NCBI GenBank assembly: GCA_035541015.1
Contig: DATLFM010000093.1
Coordinates: 1-37,069, forward strand
DNA: 37,069 nucleotides
From: Candidatus Thermoplasmatota archaeon
GTDB lineage: Archaea; Thermoplasmatota; SW-10-69-26; JACQPN01; JAIVGT01
Reading direction: 5' to 3'
Part shown: piece after piece, positions 15,649-23,538 of the stretch
How the letters are laid out: each line of letters starts with the position of its first letter
Numbering within the stretch: the stretch's first letter is position 1
The notes under the pieces: model-generated
Told to the model about the DNA's origin: nothing
Database searches by the model: none
What the model saw: only the letters and a program-made list of their open reading frames with translations
Translations under genes and position numbers: made by a program

Positions 15649-15912
15649 GGTTGCGAGCGCAGCGAGCAACCGGCGGCGCCGAGGCGCGCAAGAGGAAGCG
15701 AAGCTTCCTCGGCGCCCCGCGAAACCTTGCGGTTCCGCTTGGGCCGCAGGCGCCGCAAGCGCCCGAGCGCGGGCGGCACGCCCGCGCGAGTTCACATACT
15801 TTGCGCAGCGCCGAGTCGGCGGCGCCGGGAGCGAGCGACTTTGGCCGCAGGCCAAAGAGCGAGCTTCCAAGCGCCCGAGCGTTGGTCGCCGCCGAAGGCG
15901 GCGGGCACCAAC
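15649..15912 (-). other. Hairpin array upstream of tRNA-Val; possible structured leader or ncRNA
   Basis: About 265 nt without a gene are filled with short perfect or near-perfect inverted repeats. They include GGTTGC/GCAACC around loop GAGCGCAGCGA (15649-15671), GAGGAAGC/GCTTCCTC (15692-15710), TTTGGCC/GGCCAAA around GCA (15840-15856), and GTTGGT plus CGCCGCC paired with GGCGGCG and ACCAAC around GAA (15881-15912). A TATA box at 15948-15955 points through the array into tRNA-Val. I could not match the array to RNase P RNA, SRP RNA or a known riboswitch. Whether it is RNA or DNA structure is undecided. Confidence 0.5.
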
Positions 15913-15947
15913 GCGAGCCGCCGAACGCGCGCAGGGCAGCGCGAGTA

Positions 15948-15955
15948 CAAATACA
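15948..15955 (-). promoter_or_regulatory. Probable TATA box upstream of the hairpin array and tRNA-Val
   Basis: TGTATTTG on the minus strand lies in an AT-rich patch and predicts a start near 15925, about 280 nt before the tRNA. No closer TATA-like site is visible. Confidence 0.45.
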
Positions 15956-15982
15956 TGACTTCGATGGTCGAGACTTTTAGGG

Positions 15983-17194
15983 TCATAAAACCGGGGCGGG
16001 TTCCGTCGCCCCGACCGCGCGCAGCCGCTTCGCGTACCAGTGCGCCGTGCTCGCGGGCAGACCCGTCGCCGCGGCAAGCTCGCGCACGCTTGCCGCGGGC
16101 CGCTGCGCAAGCGCCGCAAGGACGCGGCGCGCCGGCTCGCGCGCGAGCATCGCGCGCGCGGCAAGCTCCCGCTCCGACGCGGGGTCGCCGGCGGGCACGA
16201 ACATCGTGCGGCCGGCGGCGCGCCGCGGCACGAGCGAGCCGTGGTCGACGAGGAGGAGAAGGTGGTAGCGCGCGGTCGCCTTGTGCACGTCCATGGCGCG
16301 CGCGACCTCCGTCGCCGTCACGTGCCCGTGCGCGACGGCCAATCCGTAGATGCGCTGGCGCAGGTCGCTCTCGAACACGCGCCCGTCGCGGTGGAGGCGG
16401 TGCAGGAGGGAGATGAGCGCGGCCGCGATCGCCGCGGCAATCGCAAGGAGCGTCGAGGGCGGCTCCCAGGGCGCGTGCGCGAACGCGGGCGTTGCCGCCG
16501 ACGCGAGGGGGGAACGGGATGTGGCGGGCGCGGGCGGGCGGGGGATCCATGCGGGGTTCGTCGACGCGGCCGAATCGGTTCCCGCCCGTGCGGCAAGCGT
16601 CGGCGTCGGGTCGTCGTGGTTGGACCCAACGGGCGCGATGGCCGACGTTGGCGCCGGCGCCGGCCCGTTCGCGGGCGCCTCGGGCGCGAGGCTCGCCCGC
16701 GCGCAGACGTTGGCCGGCTCGGGAAGGCTCGAGGAGGTGAAGCTTGCGCAGGCCGCCACGAGCGTGCCTGCCGTGACCGCGTCGAGGTCTACCGCAAGCG
16801 TTTCGCCGTCGAGGGTGTTCGTTGCGTCGGTGCCGGCGGCCCAGGCGATCTCGCCCTCCTCGTCGGGGAGCAGTTCCGTCGCCGCGTCGTGCGCGCCTTG
16901 CACGGCGCCCGGCGCGTCAAGGCTGGTTTCGTCGACCGCCGGCGCGGGCGGTTCGGTTGCGAGGGCTTCGCCCGCTTTCTCGATGGCGATCGCGCACGCG
17001 GCCGAGAGCGTCTTGGGATCGGCGGTCGCGTGGACGTTGTGCACCGTCACGGGGTAGGGCTGCGGGTCCAGTCCCGCGGCGCGCCAGGGCTCGCACGGGT
17101 CGAGCGCGGCCGCGGGGGTCGACGCCAGAAGCGGAAGGAGAGCGGCGGCCAGAAGCGCGCCGGCGGCCGCCGGCTCGCGCGCGACTCTTCTCAT
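15983..17194 (-). CDS. Membrane-anchored protein with tandem winged-helix domains (A)
   Basis: About 403 residues. An N-terminal signal/anchor (AAAGALLAAALLPLLASTPAAA) leads to about 200 residues of Ala/Pro/Thr-rich, poorly conserved-looking ectodomain with several Cys, then a helix LLAIAAAIAAALISLL near residue 255. The C-terminal 130 residues hold two MarR/ArsR-like winged helices, the first with VTATEVARAMDVHKATARYHLLLLVDHGSL and the second with SVRELAAATGLPASTAHWYAKRL. The topology predicts DNA binding in the cytoplasm under the control of an outside domain. Its ATG overlaps the stop of the Cys-rich secreted protein gene (ATGA, 17194-17191), so the two are coupled. Two more proteins of this architecture occur at 26463 and 35970. 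Confidence 0.85.
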   Translation of the reverse strand: MRRVAREPAAAGALLAAALLPLLASTPAAALDPCEPWRAAGLDPQPYPVTVHNVHATADPKTLSAACAIAIEKAGEALATEPPAPAVDETSLDAPGAVQGAHDAATELLPDEEGEIAWAAGTDATNTLDGETLAVDLDAVTAGTLVAACASFTSSSLPEPANVCARASLAPEAPANGPAPAPTSAIAPVGSNHDDPTPTLAARAGTDSAASTNPAWIPRPPAPATSRSPLASAATPAFAHAPWEPPSTLLAIAAAIAAALISLLHRLHRDGRVFESDLRQRIYGLAVAHGHVTATEVARAMDVHKATARYHLLLLVDHGSLVPRRAAGRTMFVPAGDPASERELAARAMLAREPARRVLAALAQRPAASVRELAAATGLPASTAHWYAKRLRAVGATEPAPVL

Positions 17195-17592
17195 TTGATG
17201 TACGTCCCGTTGCACGGGCACTCGCCGCTTTGCAGCTTGGGCGATCCTACGCAACCGTACACGTTCGTGATTTCTGCGACGGCGCCGCTGAACACGATCG
17301 CGACGCACGTGGTGCTCGCGTGGGCGCCCACCGTGCAGAGGACGGGGCCGGTCTGGGCCGAGCAGATGAAGTACTGAGGAGACCCGAAGACGTGGTATTG
17401 GCAGCTGCCGCAGGCTTGCCAGCCGAACTGGTCCTCGCAGAGGGCGCGGACAGCGGGATCGACGAAGGCGCTTGCCGGGGGGGCGGCGGCCGCAAGGCAA
17501 AGCGCCACGGCAAAGCCGGCGCCAAGAGCGATCCGGAGCGGCCGGCGCCAGCGGCCGGCGGTCCTTGGTCCTCCCAAGCCTGTCCCAATCAT
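17191..17592 (-). CDS. Cys-rich secreted protein
   Basis: About 133 residues. A signal peptide (GAGFAVALCLAAAAPPASA) precedes a mature domain with nine Cys, including CEDQFGWQACGSCQYHVFG, FICSAQTGPVLC and GECPCNGTYIK. This suggests a small disulfide-stabilised extracellular protein; I do not recognise the family. It is translationally coupled to the downstream membrane winged-helix protein, so it may be the signal or sensor partner of that regulator. This is inferred from the overlap only. Confidence 0.75.
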   Translation of the reverse strand: MIGTGLGGPRTAGRWRRPLRIALGAGFAVALCLAAAAPPASAFVDPAVRALCEDQFGWQACGSCQYHVFGSPQYFICSAQTGPVLCTVGAHASTTCVAIVFSGAVAEITNVYGCVGSPKLQSGECPCNGTYIK

Positions 17593-17622
17593 GCTCTCCC
17601 CCCCGTCCGGCGGCTGGAGACG

Positions 17623-17631
17623 GCTTAAACC
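17623..17631 (-). promoter_or_regulatory. TATA box for the Cys-rich/winged-helix pair
   Basis: GGTTTAAGC on the minus strand is centred about 35 nt upstream of ATG 17592 with a GGGGGAG ribosome site between them. Confidence 0.55.
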
Positions 17632-17732
17632 TTTTCGTGCGGTCGTTGGAAACGTCGCCCCGGCTGGGGGCCTTCCAAGCCTCGTTCGAAAACGCCCAAG
17701 AGCCCGCCCTCCGCGTCCGGCCCGGTGAACGC

Positions 17733-17963
17733 ATGTCGGAACGAAACCTTGGAACTCGATGGGCGGCGGCTGCGATCCTCGTCGTGGCCGCTCTGAGCGC
17801 GACCGTTCTTCTGGCCCCCGCGGCCGAGGCGGGGTCGATCACGCTGTGCGGGTCGGGAGGCTGCTCGACGCACTACCGCGGCACGTTGCCGATCGGCGAC
17901 CACTGCGTCAACACGACGGGCTCGGGCGACCCGTGCGGCGGCTCGGCGCCGGCGGTCAAGTAG
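17733..17963 (+). CDS. Small secreted Cys peptide
   Basis: About 76 residues from ATG 17733. The signal peptide WAAAAILVVAALSATVLLAPAAEA is followed by a mature peptide of some 43 residues with four Cys (LCGSGGCSTHY, DHCVNTT, DPCGG), enough for two disulfides. No family recognised. It is transcribed away from the Cys-rich/winged-helix pair and sits 74 nt before another small secreted Cys protein. Confidence 0.6.
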   Translation: MSERNLGTRWAAAAILVVAALSATVLLAPAAEAGSITLCGSGGCSTHYRGTLPIGDHCVNTTGSGDPCGGSAPAVK

Positions 17964-18037
17964 GTGTGGGAGGCCTTCAACCCATGTGGAAAAATCAGGA
18001 ACCTCCGCGCGCGCGGCCGAGGCTCGGCGCGCTTCGG

Positions 18038-18292
18038 ATGGATGAACGGAGCCGACCGTCGAGCTTGAGGAAGCGAGCGATCGCAGCCGGCATCGTGGTG
18101 GTGCTCGCGCTTGGCGTCCTTGCCCTCTCGGGCGCGGCCTCGGCGTGGCAGACGGCCCCTTGCAAGCACTATTGGGCCGGCAAATGCCAGGACGGGACGA
18201 CGTACAGCTACAACTGCAAGCGCTATTGGTACAAGAACTCGGAAGGCGAGTGGCGGTCCTCGACGTACTGCCAGCAATGGTCGAGCCGCTGA
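18038..18292 (+). CDS. Small secreted Cys/Tyr/Trp-rich peptide
   Basis: About 84 residues from ATG 18038. A basic N-terminus and hydrophobic stretch (AIAAGIVVVLALGVLALSGAASA) form a signal peptide. The mature part is aromatic and Cys-rich: APCKHYWAGKCQDG, YSYNCKRYWYKN, and STYCQQW, four Cys in about 45 residues. No family recognised. Together with the preceding gene and the one at 17191 it forms a local group of three small secreted Cys proteins. Confidence 0.6.
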   Translation: MDERSRPSSLRKRAIAAGIVVVLALGVLALSGAASAWQTAPCKHYWAGKCQDGTTYSYNCKRYWYKNSEGEWRSSTYCQQWSSR

Positions 18293-18353
18293 TCCACCGA
18301 CGGGAGGCTTGCCCTGCGCTGGCGCGCGCCCTTTGTGCGCCGGCCGAAACGCG

Positions 18354-18812
18354 CTACTCCCTCGTCCACGCCTCGTCGACGCGCGTGTAGGAGAGAAGCT
18401 CCTTCTCGGGGAAGTAGAGCGCAAGCTCGCGGCGCGCCGTGTCGAGGCTGTCGGAGCCGTGCACGACGTTGCGGCCGATGTCCGTCCCGAAGTCGCCGCG
18501 GATCGTGCCCGGGCTTGCCTTCAGCGGGTCGGTCGCGCCGTTTGTCTCCCGGACGGCTTGCACCGCGTTCTTGCCTTCGACGGCGAGGATCACGGTGGGG
18601 CCGCTTGTGATGAACCGCACGAGGCCCTCGTAGAAAGGCTTGCCGCGGTGCTCGGCGTAGTGCTGCTCGGCGAGCGCGCGGTCGACGTGGATCAGGCGAA
18701 GCCCCACGATCTTGAGGCCGCGCCGCTCGTAGCGGGCGAGCACCTCGCCCACGAGGCCCCGCTGCACGCCGTCGGGCTTCACCATCGCGAAGGTCCGTTC
18801 GATGCCGGCCAT
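18354..18812 (-). CDS. ndk: Nucleoside diphosphate kinase
   Basis: About 152 residues. Ndk transfers the gamma phosphate of ATP to nucleoside diphosphates through a phosphohistidine. [20 protein letters not shown] opens the fold and the active-site His lies in [16 protein letters not shown]. The ATG at 18812 gives the normal start; an in-frame GTG three codons earlier overlaps the preceding stop region. It is the last gene of the conserved archaeal order L7Ae, S28e, L24e, Ndk. Confidence 0.97.
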   Translation of the reverse strand: MAGIERTFAMVKPDGVQRGLVGEVLARYERRGLKIVGLRLIHVDRALAEQHYAEHRGKPFYEGLVRFITSGPTVILAVEGKNAVQAVRETNGATDPLKASPGTIRGDFGTDIGRNVVHGSDSLDTARRELALYFPEKELLSYTRVDEAWTRE

Positions 18813-18821
18813 CGGGTCCAC

Positions 18822-19106
18822 CTACTTCTTCGGGGCCACCGCGGCGCGGGGCTTGGCGGCCGACTTCGCCTTGGGCGTCGGCGGCGCCTCGGTGGCGCCG
18901 GCCGTCGCGGCGGGCTTCTGCGGCGTTCCCTTCACGTACGCGCGCGTCCACTTGATGTTGCGCGGGATGCGGCGGAGCTTCAGGAGGTTCTTCTGGCACT
19001 TCTCCGTGCAGAAGTTGTGGCGCGTGCCGTCGCGGCGGACGAACAGGCGTCCCGTGCCCGGCTCGATCACGGTCCCGCAGAAGGCGCATTCCTTGCGTTC
19101 CGGCAT
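18822..19106 (-). CDS. rpl24e: 50S ribosomal protein L24e (eL24)
   Basis: About 94 residues. The zinc-finger core is complete: ECAFCGTVIEPGTGRLFVRRDGT then HNFCTEKCQKNLL, i.e. a CxxC plus CxxxC zinc site followed by RRIPRNIKWTRAYVK. A lysine/alanine/proline tail of about 30 residues extends beyond the typical 60-70-residue archaeal protein. The ATG directly follows the S28e stop. Confidence 0.97.
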   Translation of the reverse strand: MPERKECAFCGTVIEPGTGRLFVRRDGTRHNFCTEKCQKNLLKLRRIPRNIKWTRAYVKGTPQKPAATAGATEAPPTPKAKSAAKPRAAVAPKK

Positions 19107-19334
19107 TTACCTCACGCCCAGCTTCTTGGCCTCGCGGGCCGTCTCGCGCAGCATGAGGATGTCCCCGAGCTGGATGGGACCCATGGCGTTGCGCGTGATG
19201 ATGCGTCCCTTGTCGCGCCCCTCGAGCACGCGGACCTTGACCTGCGTCGCCTCGCCCGTCATGCCCGTGCGGCCGATGATCTCGACCACCTCGGAGGGGA
19301 TGCTCTGGTTTTCGTCGTCCTCGGGCATCGCCAT
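19107..19334 (-). CDS. rps28e: 30S ribosomal protein S28e (eS28)
   Basis: About 75 residues. [61 protein letters not shown] is the eS28 core, shown here only to identify the fold by its landmarks GRTGxxGE, [15 protein letters not shown] and [12 protein letters not shown]. ATG 19334 is favoured because AGGTGG precedes it; ATG 19328 is an alternative. Only four bases separate it from the L7Ae stop. Confidence 0.96.
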   Translation of the reverse strand: MAMPEDDENQSIPSEVVEIIGRTGMTGEATQVKVRVLEGRDKGRIITRNAMGPIQLGDILMLRETAREAKKLGVR

Positions 19335-19338
19335 CCAC

Positions 19339-19707
19339 CTACCGCTTGCGAAGCTCTTGGAACTTCGCCGCAAGCTCGTCGACGATGGGCTTGCCGCGAC
19401 CCGGATCCACGACCGCGACGGCGGCCGTGCCGACCTTGAGGCCCGTGGCCGTGCCGAGCTCCTGCTTGGAGGGAACGTACGTGTAGGGGACGCCGCGCTC
19501 CTCGCACAGGAGGGGCAGGTGCGCCACGACTTCCTCGGGCGAGACGTCCTCGGCCAGGACGACGAGCTTGGCGACGCCGCGCTCGACGAGCTTTGTCACC
19601 TCGTTCGTACCGCGGCGGACCTGACCCGAGTCGCGGGCGGCCTCCACGGCCTGGTACGCCTTGTCCTTGAGATCCTGCGGAACTTCGAATCGCACGTGCA
19701 GCGGCAT
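19339..19707 (-). CDS. rpl7ae: 50S ribosomal protein L7Ae (eL8)
   Basis: About 122 residues. L7Ae binds kink-turns in 23S rRNA, box C/D and H/ACA guide RNAs and RNase P. The signature [35 protein letters not shown] is followed by [21 protein letters not shown] 19707 matches the family N-terminus [10 protein letters not shown]. The gene leads the L7Ae-S28e-L24e-Ndk operon and has an unusually long, hairpin-containing leader. In some archaea L7Ae represses its own mRNA through a leader kink-turn. Confidence 0.98.
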   Translation of the reverse strand: MPLHVRFEVPQDLKDKAYQAVEAARDSGQVRRGTNEVTKLVERGVAKLVVLAEDVSPEEVVAHLPLLCEERGVPYTYVPSKQELGTATGLKVGTAAVAVVDPGRGKPIVDELAAKFQELRKR

Positions 19708-19842
19708 GGGTTCACTTCCTTGGACGGAAAAACGAGGCAAGCCTCGGTCGTCCGACCTCATTGGCCTCCCGAGGCGCAGCCGAGGGACGCGGTGGGATCG
19801 CCGGAGGCGATTCCACGAGCGTCCAGGCTTGCGTCCTGGAGT
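19708..19842 (-). promoter_or_regulatory. Structured leader of the L7Ae operon with terminator-like hairpin
   Basis: If transcription starts about 26 nt after the TATA box at 19863-19874, the L7Ae leader is about 135 nt. Just before the ribosome site it holds CGAGG-CTTG-CCTCG followed by TTTTT (about 19726-19744), nested inside an outer GGACG/CGTCC pairing. Further up is CCAGGACGCAAGCCTGG. I did not find a clear kink-turn consensus by eye. Attenuation or autoregulation is inference. Confidence 0.4.
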
Positions 19843-19862
19843 AAGGCGACGAAGGCGGGTCC

Positions 19863-19874
19863 GGTATAAAAACC
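19863..19874. promoter_or_regulatory. TATA box, probably for the L7Ae operon
   Basis: GGTATAAAAACC reads GGTTTTTATACC on the other strand and could work in either direction. The L7Ae operon has no closer candidate, while the plus-strand gene at 19977 has a better-spaced one at 19935. Confidence 0.5.
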
Positions 19875-19934
19875 TTCAGCAGGCAGGAAACCCCGGGCGG
19901 ACGGCGGCCCATTCGCGATGCCGCAATCTGGGCA

Positions 19935-19943
19935 TGCTTAAGA
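19935..19943 (+). promoter_or_regulatory. TATA box for the PuuD-like membrane protein
   Basis: TGCTTAAGA is centred about 38 nt before ATG 19977, giving a leader of about 12 nt with GGGTGG. Confidence 0.45.
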
Positions 19944-19976
19944 GGACGTCGCGCGTTTGCCGCCGCGGGTGGCTCC

Positions 19977-20690
19977 ATGGCAACCGCGACCGCTTCGGCG
20001 ACGAAGCCCAAGTTCGCTCCCTCGGCGCCGGCCATGTACATCGTCATGGCGGCGGCAACGATCCTCCTCATCGGCGACCTCGTCGTGCTGGCGGGCGTCT
20101 ACGACGCGGCCCCAGCCGAATTCTCCATCGGCTACCGGTGGGTCCACATCGTGGCGGGCATCCTCTGGATCGGCCTCCTGTACTTCTTCAACTTCGTGAA
20201 CGTGCCCTACACGAAGGAGGAGGCGTTTGCGCAGGTGAAGAGCGTGCACCTCACGAAGCTCATCAAGCGCGCCCTCTTCTGGTTCCGCTGGTCGGCCATG
20301 CTGACCCTCCTGGCGGGCCTTGGCCTCCTGTTCGCCGACGCGAAGTTCTACCCCATCACGCAGAACGCCGGGGTGCTTCTTGGCCCTGCGGGCCTCACGA
20401 TCACCGCCGGCATGGCCCTTGCGATCGTCATGTGGTTCAACGTATGGTTCGTCATCTGGCCCAACCAGCGCCGCATCCTGGAGGCGACGGAGACGGCCGG
20501 CAAGGTGGAGCCCGCGTGGGGCAAGACCGCGCTTCTGGCAAGCCGCGTGAACACGGTCTTCTCGTTCCCCATGATCTTCTTCATGGCGGCCTCGGCCCAC
20601 TACCCGTTGCCACCGGTGTGGATCGCCGGCGTGTTCGTGCTCACGGCCGCCGCGGCCTGGGGCATGATCCACGTCACGTCGAAGAGCTAA
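19977..20690 (+). CDS. Multi-pass membrane protein resembling the PuuD/urate-oxidase N-terminal family
   Basis: About 237 residues with five or six hydrophobic helices. The segments YRWVHIVAGILWIGLLYFFNFVNVP and VMWFNVWFVIWPNQRRI, the latter with the conserved-looking WPNQ, resemble the membrane domain of bacterial PuuD-type urate hydroxylases and related heme-associated proteins. His residues in RWVHIVAG and SAHYPLPP could be heme or metal ligands. The family match is by memory and no cytochrome c domain is attached, so enzymatic activity is not implied. It is a single gene with its own promoter, divergent from the ribosomal operon. Confidence 0.75.
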   Translation: MATATASATKPKFAPSAPAMYIVMAAATILLIGDLVVLAGVYDAAPAEFSIGYRWVHIVAGILWIGLLYFFNFVNVPYTKEEAFAQVKSVHLTKLIKRALFWFRWSAMLTLLAGLGLLFADAKFYPITQNAGVLLGPAGLTITAGMALAIVMWFNVWFVIWPNQRRILEATETAGKVEPAWGKTALLASRVNTVFSFPMIFFMAASAHYPLPPVWIAGVFVLTAAAAWGMIHVTSKS

Positions 20691-20726
20691 GGCGCCTGGC
20701 CGTTTCGGTGCCGCATCGGCGCAGGC

Positions 20727-22199
20727 CTAGGGCGCCACGGCGCCCACGAGCGCTTCCAGTGTCCCGCCCAGCAGGCCTGGCCCGTCCTCGAGGATGGCGA
20801 CCGTGACGCGTCGCAGCCGGCTCTCGGATGCGCTCGTGCACCGGTCGCAGCCGTCCGCGAAGACGACGTAGGGCCGTCCTTCGTGCTGCGTCATGCCGAT
20901 GAAGTCCAAGAGGTTGCGGCAGGGGTTGCCGCCGCCGGATTGCCACACGCAGCCGATCTGGACGGGATCGTCCTCGGGCGTGACGCGCTGGCTCACGAAC
21001 AGCGGGTCCGCGTCGAGCGCGTTCTCGCTCATCGTGAGGTAGAAGTGCCACACCGTGGACTCGTCGGCGTTCTCGGGCGAGGGTGGATGCCCGTTTCCGC
21101 CCCAGCGGGAGGTGTCGGCGTCGGTTCCGAGGTAGGCGATCGCAACGCGGCCGGGCTCGCCTGCGGTGATCACCGAGAACACCGTTCCGGTGACCTGCGG
21201 GGGCGAAGCGCGAATGGGCTTGCTCCACGTCCGCCCGGCGTCGGTGCTCACGGAAACGTAGAGGAGGTTGTCGAGGCCCGGGTAGACGAGGTAGGCGTTG
21301 CCGGCCGAGTCCGTGGCGATGTGCGGATTCACTGCCAGGGGCTCTTGGATGCCGTAGTCGTCGATGCGCCCCGTGACCTCCCAGCTCCTGCCGCCGTCGC
21401 GGCTCACGGCCACGTTGGCCCCCTTGCAGGCGGGCTTCGGCGAGTAGGCGGTCCCGTCGATGCCGACGGCCACGGGGCCGGCGACGCCGGCGTGGCAGTC
21501 GCTCGGGTGCGCCACGCCGCCCAGCGACCACGTACGGCCGCCGTCGAGCGAGGTCGAGATCCACGTGCCTTCGTCGCGGAAGGAGTTGTAGGAGTAGTAC
21601 ACGACGTTCGGGTAGCCCATGGTCGTCACGCCCGGCGGGGGCGGCCCGGTCGTGAGCTTCTGGTGGTCGTGCGCCGGGGGACCGCAGCCCGTGAGCGGAT
21701 TTGCCGTCCACGTCTGCCCGAGGTCGTCGCTCCAGGAGGCCCAGGTGCAGACCACGTACAAAGGCGCGTTGTAGACGCGGTTGGTGATGGGGTCGACCCA
21801 CATCCAGGGATCGAGGTTTGCCTTGGGGCCCACGACCACGTCGCCGACGGGTTCCCACGTGAGGCCGTGGTCGCGCGAGCGCACGAGCTGGTGGTGCAGG
21901 GTGGCCGCTCGGCCGGCCGCCGAGGCCGTCGGGACGCTCGAGGTCGCGAAGATCGTGCCGTCCGACGTGACGCCGATCGTGGGCTCCGCTCCGTTGTAGC
22001 CCGTGAGCGCAAGGCGCACGCGGAGGCTCTGGAACGCCTCGGGCACGGCGGCCACGCCCGCAAGCGTATGGGCCACGCTGGACGGGTCGACGGGTAGCGG
22101 CTGCACAACCGACGCGGAGGATAGGTCCTCCTGCGGCGCGCCCACGCAACCGGCCACGACCATGCTCAACGCCGCGAGAATGCCAACCTTGCCACGCAT
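20727..22199 (-). CDS. Secreted lipoprotein with BNR/Asp-box repeats (sialidase-fold)
   Basis: About 490 residues. The signal MRGKVGILAALSMVVAGCVG has lipobox VAGC. At least five Asp-box motifs of the form S-x-D-x-G-x-T-W are visible: SRDHGLTWEP, SDDLGQTWTA, SLDGGRTWSL, SRDGGRSWEV and STDAGRTWSK, evenly spaced through a predicted six-bladed beta-propeller. This fold occurs in sialidases but also in many non-enzymatic surface proteins; I did not identify an arginine triad, so no glycosidase activity is claimed. Two Cys pairs may be disulfides. ATG 22199 lies 26 nt after a TATA box, implying a leaderless mRNA. It is divergent from the phosphofructokinase gene. Confidence 0.87.
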   Translation of the reverse strand: MRGKVGILAALSMVVAGCVGAPQEDLSSASVVQPLPVDPSSVAHTLAGVAAVPEAFQSLRVRLALTGYNGAEPTIGVTSDGTIFATSSVPTASAAGRAATLHHQLVRSRDHGLTWEPVGDVVVGPKANLDPWMWVDPITNRVYNAPLYVVCTWASWSDDLGQTWTANPLTGCGPPAHDHQKLTTGPPPPGVTTMGYPNVVYYSYNSFRDEGTWISTSLDGGRTWSLGGVAHPSDCHAGVAGPVAVGIDGTAYSPKPACKGANVAVSRDGGRSWEVTGRIDDYGIQEPLAVNPHIATDSAGNAYLVYPGLDNLLYVSVSTDAGRTWSKPIRASPPQVTGTVFSVITAGEPGRVAIAYLGTDADTSRWGGNGHPPSPENADESTVWHFYLTMSENALDADPLFVSQRVTPEDDPVQIGCVWQSGGGNPCRNLLDFIGMTQHEGRPYVVFADGCDRCTSASESRLRRVTVAILEDGPGLLGGTLEALVGAVAP

Positions 22200-22221
22200 G
22201 GCGGACGACCGGACGAGGCGC

Positions 22222-22229
22222 GATATGAG
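22222..22229 (-). promoter_or_regulatory. TATA box for the BNR lipoprotein
   Basis: CTCATATC on the minus strand is centred 26 nt before ATG 22199, consistent with a leaderless transcript. Confidence 0.5.
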
Positions 22230-22296
22230 CTTTGCCGTCGCCGTCTGTTCCAAGGGCCGCAGAAAACCCTTTCCCGGGAAACCCTGTTCCCGCCGC

Positions 22297-23538
22297 ATGC
22301 GCAAGCTTGCCATCCTGGTCGGTGGGGGCCCGGCCCCCGGCTTAAACGGCGTCATCGCCTCGGTCACGCGCCGCGCGCACGACCGGGGTTTGGGCGTTTG
22401 CGGGATTCCCGAAGGCTTCTCCCAGATCATGAAGGGGATCACCGACGGCGCTCGGGAGCTTTCGCCGGCCCTTGTGGAAGGTCTCGAGACGCGCGGCGGT
22501 TCGATCCTCTTCACGTCGCGCGCCAACCCCACGAAGGACGCGGCGCACCTGGAGGCGGTCGTCAAATCTCTGGCGACCTTGGGCGCGGACGGCCTCGTGA
22601 CGATCGGTGGCGACGACACGGCCACCTCCGCCGCCAAGGTCGCGGCGGCAGCCGGCGGCCGCTTGCGCGTGGCGCACGTCCCAAAGACGATCGACAACGA
22701 CCTTCCGCTTCCGCCGGGCGTTCCCACGTTCGGCTTCACCACCGCGAGGGAGCTTGGCGCGCGGCTTGTCGCAAACTTGGCCGAGGACGCGCGGACCACG
22801 CGCCGGTTCTATCTCGTGACGGCCATGGGCCGTTCCGCCGGCCACTTGGCCCTGGGCATCGGCCAATCCTCGGGCGCCATCCTCACGCTCATTCCGGAGG
22901 AGTTCGGCGCCAAGGTGAAGCTCGAAGGGGTGGTGGCGCGCGTCCAGGCGGCGTTTGCAAAGCGCGTCGCGGACGGGCAGCCCTACGGCGTCGTCGTCAT
23001 GGCCGAAGGGCTCCTGGACCGCATGGATCCCTCGGAGATGCAGGAGCTTCGCAACGTGGAGCGGGACGAGCACGGCCACCCGCGCCTTTCCGAGATCAGC
23101 CTTGGCAAGATCGTGAAGGACGTGCTCGCGCAGAGGCTCTTGGAGCGCGGGCGCAAGGCCACGTTCGTGGCCAAGGAGATCGGCTACGAGCTTCGCTGCC
23201 AGGACCCGTCGGCCTACGACGTCGCCTACACGCGCGGCCTTGGCGCGGCGGCCGTCGACTTCCTCGCGGAAGGCTCCGGCCACGCCATGATCACGATCCA
23301 GAACGGGCGCGCCACGCCGGTTCCGCTCGACGCGCTTCGCGATCCTGCGACGGGAAAGACGCGCGTGCGCTTGGTCGACACAAGCGACGAGACGTACCGC
23401 AACCTTCGCCGCCTGGAGGCCCGGCTCTCGCCGGCCGATCTTGCGCAGCCGCGGATCGCGAAGCTTGCCGCGGCCGTCGGCATGGACGCTTCCGAGTTTG
23501 AGCGCAGCTTCGCCCCGCTTGCGGAGGCCTGGAAATGA
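22297..23538 (+). CDS. 6-phosphofructokinase family, probably PPi-dependent
   Basis: About 413 residues of the PfkA superfamily. LVGGGPAPGLNGVI opens the phosphoryl-donor site. VTIGGDDTATSA (GGDD near residue 104) replaces the GGDG of ATP enzymes; an Asp at this position, together with VPKTIDNDLPLP near 128 and TAMGRSAGHLA near 175, is the hallmark of the PPi-type or PPi-derived group. The reaction is fructose 6-phosphate to fructose 1,6-bisphosphate, reversible when PPi is the donor. The stop overlaps the start of the aldolase gene (ATGA, 23535-23538), so the two glycolytic steps are coupled. Donor specificity is inferred from motifs. Confidence 0.92.
   Translation: MRKLAILVGGGPAPGLNGVIASVTRRAHDRGLGVCGIPEGFSQIMKGITDGARELSPALVEGLETRGGSILFTSRANPTKDAAHLEAVVKSLATLGADGLVTIGGDDTATSAAKVAAAAGGRLRVAHVPKTIDNDLPLPPGVPTFGFTTARELGARLVANLAEDARTTRRFYLVTAMGRSAGHLALGIGQSSGAILTLIPEEFGAKVKLEGVVARVQAAFAKRVADGQPYGVVVMAEGLLDRMDPSEMQELRNVERDEHGHPRLSEISLGKIVKDVLAQRLLERGRKATFVAKEIGYELRCQDPSAYDVAYTRGLGAAAVDFLAEGSGHAMITIQNGRATPVPLDALRDPATGKTRVRLVDTSDETYRNLRRLEARLSPADLAQPRIAKLAAAVGMDASEFERSFAPLAEAWK

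Noticed and set aside
15649-15912. Hairpin array as RNase P RNA or SRP RNA
   Set aside because: I looked for the RNase P P4 core and the SRP helix 8 asymmetric loop and found neither; GAGGAAG there is part of a simple hairpin.
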